A stretch of DNA of 64,000 bases, from positions 39,955 through 103,954 of the forward strand of contig NZ_AOIN01000064.1 in assembly GCF_000337135.1 (NCBI RefSeq), given 5' to 3'. Below are positions 61,236 through 64,000 of the stretch, one piece after another (the stretch's first letter is position 1; the number at the start of each line of letters is the position of its first letter). The stretch comes from Natrialba chahannaoensis JCM 10990 (GTDB lineage: Archaea > Halobacteriota > Halobacteria > Halobacteriales > Natrialbaceae). A model generated the notes under the pieces. That model had not been told where the DNA came from, made no database searches, and saw only the letters and a program-made list of their open reading frames with translations. A program made the position numbers and the translations under genes.

Positions 61236-62771
61236 ATGCACTCACAGACACCAACCCCCGACCAGACGATCGATCCAGACCGCACCGTTCAACTCCTCGA
61301 CACCACACTCCGCGACGGCGAACAGGCCCCCGGCGTCTCGCTCTCGCCCGACGAAAAGGTCGAACTCGCCCGCTCCCTCGAGCGCGCCGGCGTCAGCGTC
61401 ATCGAAGCCGGCAGCGCCTGCACCGGTGCCGGCGAACGCCGCGCTATCTCCCGCGTCACCGACCTCGACCTCGACGCCCTCGTCACCAGCTTCTGTCGCG
61501 GCATTCGCGGCGACGTCGACCAGGCACTCGAGTGCGGCGTCGACGGCGTCCACATCGTCGTGCCCTCGAGTGACCGCCACGTCGAGGGGAAGGTCGGCAC
61601 CTCACGTGCGGATAACCTCGCGACGACGGCCGAACTGGTCGAGTACGCGACCGAGCACGACCTCTGGGTCGAGGTGATCGGCGAGGACGGCTCCCGGGCG
61701 GATCTCGACTACCTCGCGGAGCTCGCCGAAACCTCGCTCGAGGCGGGTGCGGACCGGTTCTGTTTCGCCGACACGGTCGGCCACACCGGTCCAGAACACA
61801 CGACGGCGGCCGTCTCCCGGCTCGCCGAACTCGGGCCGGTCAGCGCGCACACGCACGACGACCTCGGCCTCGGCGTGGCGAACGCGCTCGCCGCCGTCTC
61901 GGCCGGCGCAGACCTCGTCCACTGCACGGTCAACGGCCTCGGCGAGCGTGCCGGCAACGTCGCCCTCGAGGAGGTCGCCATCGCGCTCTCACACGTGTAC
62001 GACGTGGAGACGGTCGACCTCGAAACGCTGTACGGCCTCGCACAGCGCGTCTCGCGAGCGACCGGTGTCGAACTCCCGCCAAACAAGGCCGTCATCGGCG
62101 AGAACGCGTTCACCCACGAGAGCGGCATCCACACGGACGGCACTCTCAAAGACGATAAGATGTACGAGCCCTACGCGCCCGAAACCGTCGGCCGTGAGCG
62201 TCGCCTCGCCCTCGGCAAGCACACCGGCCGGGCCGGCGTCGCGGCCACACTCGAGGAGCACGACGTTGAGGCGAGTGACGACGAAGTGGCTGAGATCGCA
62301 ACGCGGGTCACCGAACTCGGCGACCGCGGCCGGCGCGTTACGGACGCCGACCTGCTCGCCATCACTGAGGACGTGACTGGTGACGACCGCGAGCGCGTCG
62401 TTGACCTGCTCGACCTGACGGCGACGAGCGGCGGAGCCGTCCCCACGGCGAGTATCCGTCTCGATGTCGACGGCGAGGAACGGGTCGCAAGCGGCACGGG
62501 CTCCGGTCCCGTCGATGCGGCCGTCTCAGCGATCCGGGAGGCCCTCGGCTCCTCGGCCGACGCCGAACTCGAGTCCTACCACGTCGACGCGGTGACGGGC
62601 GGGACGGATGCGGTCGTCACTGTCGAGGTGACGATGGTGCGAAACGATCGCTCGGTGACGGTTGCTCGCAGCGAGGCGGACATCACCCGAGCGAGCGTCG
62701 AGGCGATGGTCGATGCACTCGATCGGTTGCTCGCGGTCGATCAGCGGCCGCTCGCGCCAGCGGGTGATTGA
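61236..62771 (+). CDS. leuA: 2-isopropylmalate synthase / (R)-citramalate synthase
   Basis: A 511-residue acetyl-CoA condensing enzyme of the LeuA/CimA family. VQLLDTTLRDGEQAPGVSLS is the catalytic and metal-binding start, SAHTHDDLGLGVANALAAVS supplies the HxHxD/N ligands, and TVNGLGERAGNVALEEVAIA is the family signature. ENAFTHESGIHTDGTLKD begins the linker. The C-terminal regulatory domain (about 395-505) has SGGAVPTASIRLDVDGEERV. Product 2-isopropylmalate (leucine) or citramalate (isoleucine) cannot be decided. ATG 61236 is the first start in frame. Confidence 0.88.
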   Translation: MHSQTPTPDQTIDPDRTVQLLDTTLRDGEQAPGVSLSPDEKVELARSLERAGVSVIEAGSACTGAGERRAISRVTDLDLDALVTSFCRGIRGDVDQALECGVDGVHIVVPSSDRHVEGKVGTSRADNLATTAELVEYATEHDLWVEVIGEDGSRADLDYLAELAETSLEAGADRFCFADTVGHTGPEHTTAAVSRLAELGPVSAHTHDDLGLGVANALAAVSAGADLVHCTVNGLGERAGNVALEEVAIALSHVYDVETVDLETLYGLAQRVSRATGVELPPNKAVIGENAFTHESGIHTDGTLKDDKMYEPYAPETVGRERRLALGKHTGRAGVAATLEEHDVEASDDEVAEIATRVTELGDRGRRVTDADLLAITEDVTGDDRERVVDLLDLTATSGGAVPTASIRLDVDGEERVASGTGSGPVDAAVSAIREALGSSADAELESYHVDAVTGGTDAVVTVEVTMVRNDRSVTVARSEADITRASVEAMVDALDRLLAVDQRPLAPAGD

Positions 62772-62809
62772 ACAGAGACGGGGTTGCCCGTGGTAGTACC
62801 AGTCCGGTC

Positions 62810-63013
62810 TCAATGGAATGGCTGGCGACTCAACACATTCCACGGATCGAACAGGTAGACAACGGCCAGAAAGACCGCGAGTGCAACCACGAACAGCCGA
62901 GCGAGTTCGCTCGCCGATGCCGAAAAGCCGGGTTCGACGAGGATCGTCGTCGCCATCAAAGCAGCGACACCGAGCCAGAGGAGGCCGACGAAAAGGCGGC
63001 CACGAGTGTTCAT
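62810..63013 (-). CDS. small membrane protein (67 aa)
   Basis: Two membrane helices (about 8-26 and 41-58) with a short loop VEPGFSASASELARL. The end FDPWNVLSRQPFH is polar. ATG 63013 begins MNTRGRLF. The frame opens much further right, but the upstream part shows no membrane or family pattern. Unknown function. Confidence 0.65.
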   Translation of the reverse strand: MNTRGRLFVGLLWLGVAALMATTILVEPGFSASASELARLFVVALAVFLAVVYLFDPWNVLSRQPFH

Positions 63014-63149
63014 ACGAATCCGTATGACTGAATCAACATAAAGAACAAGGAGAATACCCGCGCCTTTAGGCGTCTTCAGGCGCAGGAGACCATCAATAAC
63101 ACCAACAGGACTGGCCGATCGAAAGAGAAGGGAACGCTCACCCAGTGTC

Positions 63150-64000
63150 TCAGAGTTCGAGGCCGTCCAACGTCCGCTCGTCGGTGACCTCCATCCGGTT
63201 GTTGATCTGCCCAACATCCTCGTAGGCGACCGGTCCGGGAACCTGCTCGGCGTCGGGACCCGGCTCGTTGCCGAGGTAGATAACATTCGGATTCGTGCCG
63301 AACTCCTCTAGCAGCTTGAACGAGGAATCGTTGTCACCGTACTCGCCGCGAAGCAGTCGGATCGCTTCCTCCTCGGTCATGCCATCGTCGCCCTCATCGG
63401 CTCCCTCCTCTTCGCCCTCGACGATCGCGATTGCCTCCTGAAGCACTTCGTCATCGGGGTCGTGCTCTCGTGCCCTCGCAAGCGGCACGTTCTGGAGGTA
63501 CTGCTGGGGATCGCTCTCGGGGTCATTCATGTCCCCGAACTGGATCGCGCCCGGCGGACAGGCGTCCTCGCAGGCGGTCGTCCCGACCATCTCCTCACCC
63601 ATCTGTCCGTCCTGCCGGGCCGGGTCGAAGATGCACTTCTCCATCACACCGCGTGGGCCACGTCCGCTCACCCAGCGGCCGCGCTCGTCGAACATCATGT
63701 CCTCCTCAAGTTCCTCGGAGGGAGCTTCAACCTCGGGATCCTCCCACTGGAAGTAGTTCACACCATAGGGACAGGCGACCTGACAGTACCGACAGCCGAT
63801 ACAGATGTCGTAATCCGTGAGAACGAGCCCACCGTTCTCGCGGGTGTGGCGCGCCGTGGTCGGACAGACCTTCTCGCAGGGGGCGTCGGTACAGTGCTGG
63901 CAGGGCCGGATCAAGAAGTTGAAATCGCGCGTGTCGTCGAACTCCTCTTCGTCCGGCGATTCGACCGTCCCATCCTCGTAAGCGAGGATGTACATCCAGT
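63150..64000 (-). CDS. polyferredoxin electron-transfer subunit (partial)
   Basis: The gene continues beyond the window edge; at least 283 residues are seen. Cys groups include CQHCTDAPCEKVCP and CIGCRYCQVACP, typical of the four-cluster B subunit of DMSO/nitrate reductase-type enzymes or alternative complex III. The third group reads KCIFDP...ACEDACP: the usual second Cys is Asp. GDMNDPESDPQQYLQ follows. A long acidic segment (EGEEEGADEGDDG) precedes a C-terminal YLGNEPGP. The stop is TCA at 63150-63152. Its partner oxidoreductase is outside the window. Confidence 0.82.
   Translation of the reverse strand, partial: WMYILAYEDGTVESPDEEEFDDTRDFNFLIRPCQHCTDAPCEKVCPTTARHTRENGGLVLTDYDICIGCRYCQVACPYGVNYFQWEDPEVEAPSEELEEDMMFDERGRWVSGRGPRGVMEKCIFDPARQDGQMGEEMVGTTACEDACPPGAIQFGDMNDPESDPQQYLQNVPLARAREHDPDDEVLQEAIAIVEGEEEGADEGDDGMTEEEAIRLLRGEYGDNDSSFKLLEEFGTNPNVIYLGNEPGPDAEQVPGPVAYEDVGQINNRMEVTDERTLDGLEL

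Overview
The window is haloarchaeal chromosome. The proteins are acidic. Most genes have an AT-rich TATA element about 25-30 bases before the start codon and no leader, secreted proteins carry twin-arginine signals with lipobox cysteines, and several families are haloarchaeal (UPF0058, UPF0212, HalOD1, HTH-10 regulators, DacZ, TFB, FixABCX). The look of the sequence suggests the Natrialbales, but this is inference. Almost everything is ordinary, high-GC core chromosome. The exceptions are a lower-GC accessory patch at the left edge (about 210-2160), a decayed TnpB element (21464-22361), a tRNA-Leu integration scar (32381-32729) and an interruption between pstB and phoU (46170-47394).

Layout. 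1-2160: a small zinc-ribbon protein, an IS5-type transposase remnant and an orphan Tat-secreted protein. 2171-8804: a ThDP enzyme, a UbiA-type prenyltransferase, a small membrane protein, a catalytically degenerate M48-like membrane protein, an Nramp-like transporter and an MBL-fold hydrolase. 9052-14929: transcription factor TFB with a structured leader, small zinc and UPF proteins, an 8-oxoguanine glycosylase, small membrane proteins, acylphosphatase and a phage-like protein. 15005-21380: NAD(P)HX repair (nnr) overlapping moaC, an HTH/zinc-ribbon regulator, a second proteasome pair (psmB-psmA) and a phosphoglucosamine-type mutase. 22490-30497: a nucleoside/BMP-type ABC transporter operon followed by cytidine deaminase and, a little further on, uridine phosphorylase, which together form a nucleoside uptake and salvage block. 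30522-32100: dacZ (c-di-AMP synthase) with an MscS-like channel, separated by one base.

32645-46077: tRNA-Leu(TAG), a one-repeat TFB-like protein, coaD, malic enzyme, a BluB-like flavoprotein, a beta-propeller lipoprotein, ribosomal protein S8e, and then the phosphate region: an AbrB-PhoU regulator, pstSCA, and pstB with its own copy of the pstS promoter. 46170-50018: a membrane-anchored HNH protein, an alcohol dehydrogenase fragment, phoU, a HalOD1 protein, an HTH-10 regulator and an unknown. 50073-54311: an electron-transfer flavoprotein operon, fixA-fixB-fixC, with a FixX ferredoxin fused to FixC. 54453-64000: a bactofilin-like protein, small conserved proteins, a saccharopine dehydrogenase-like enzyme, an HNH protein, a chemotaxis transducer, a DUF192 protein, a LeuA/citramalate synthase behind a long low-complexity leader, and a polyferredoxin subunit cut by the window edge.

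No complete novel defence or mobile system is visible. The most unusual signals are: palindromic hairpins sitting as in-frame insertions in the decayed tnpB; a 27-base promoter element duplicated at identical spacing before pstS and pstB; an 18-base palindrome shared by the proteasome and BMP-transporter promoters; and a hairpin plus 18-codon upstream frame in the leader of tfb.
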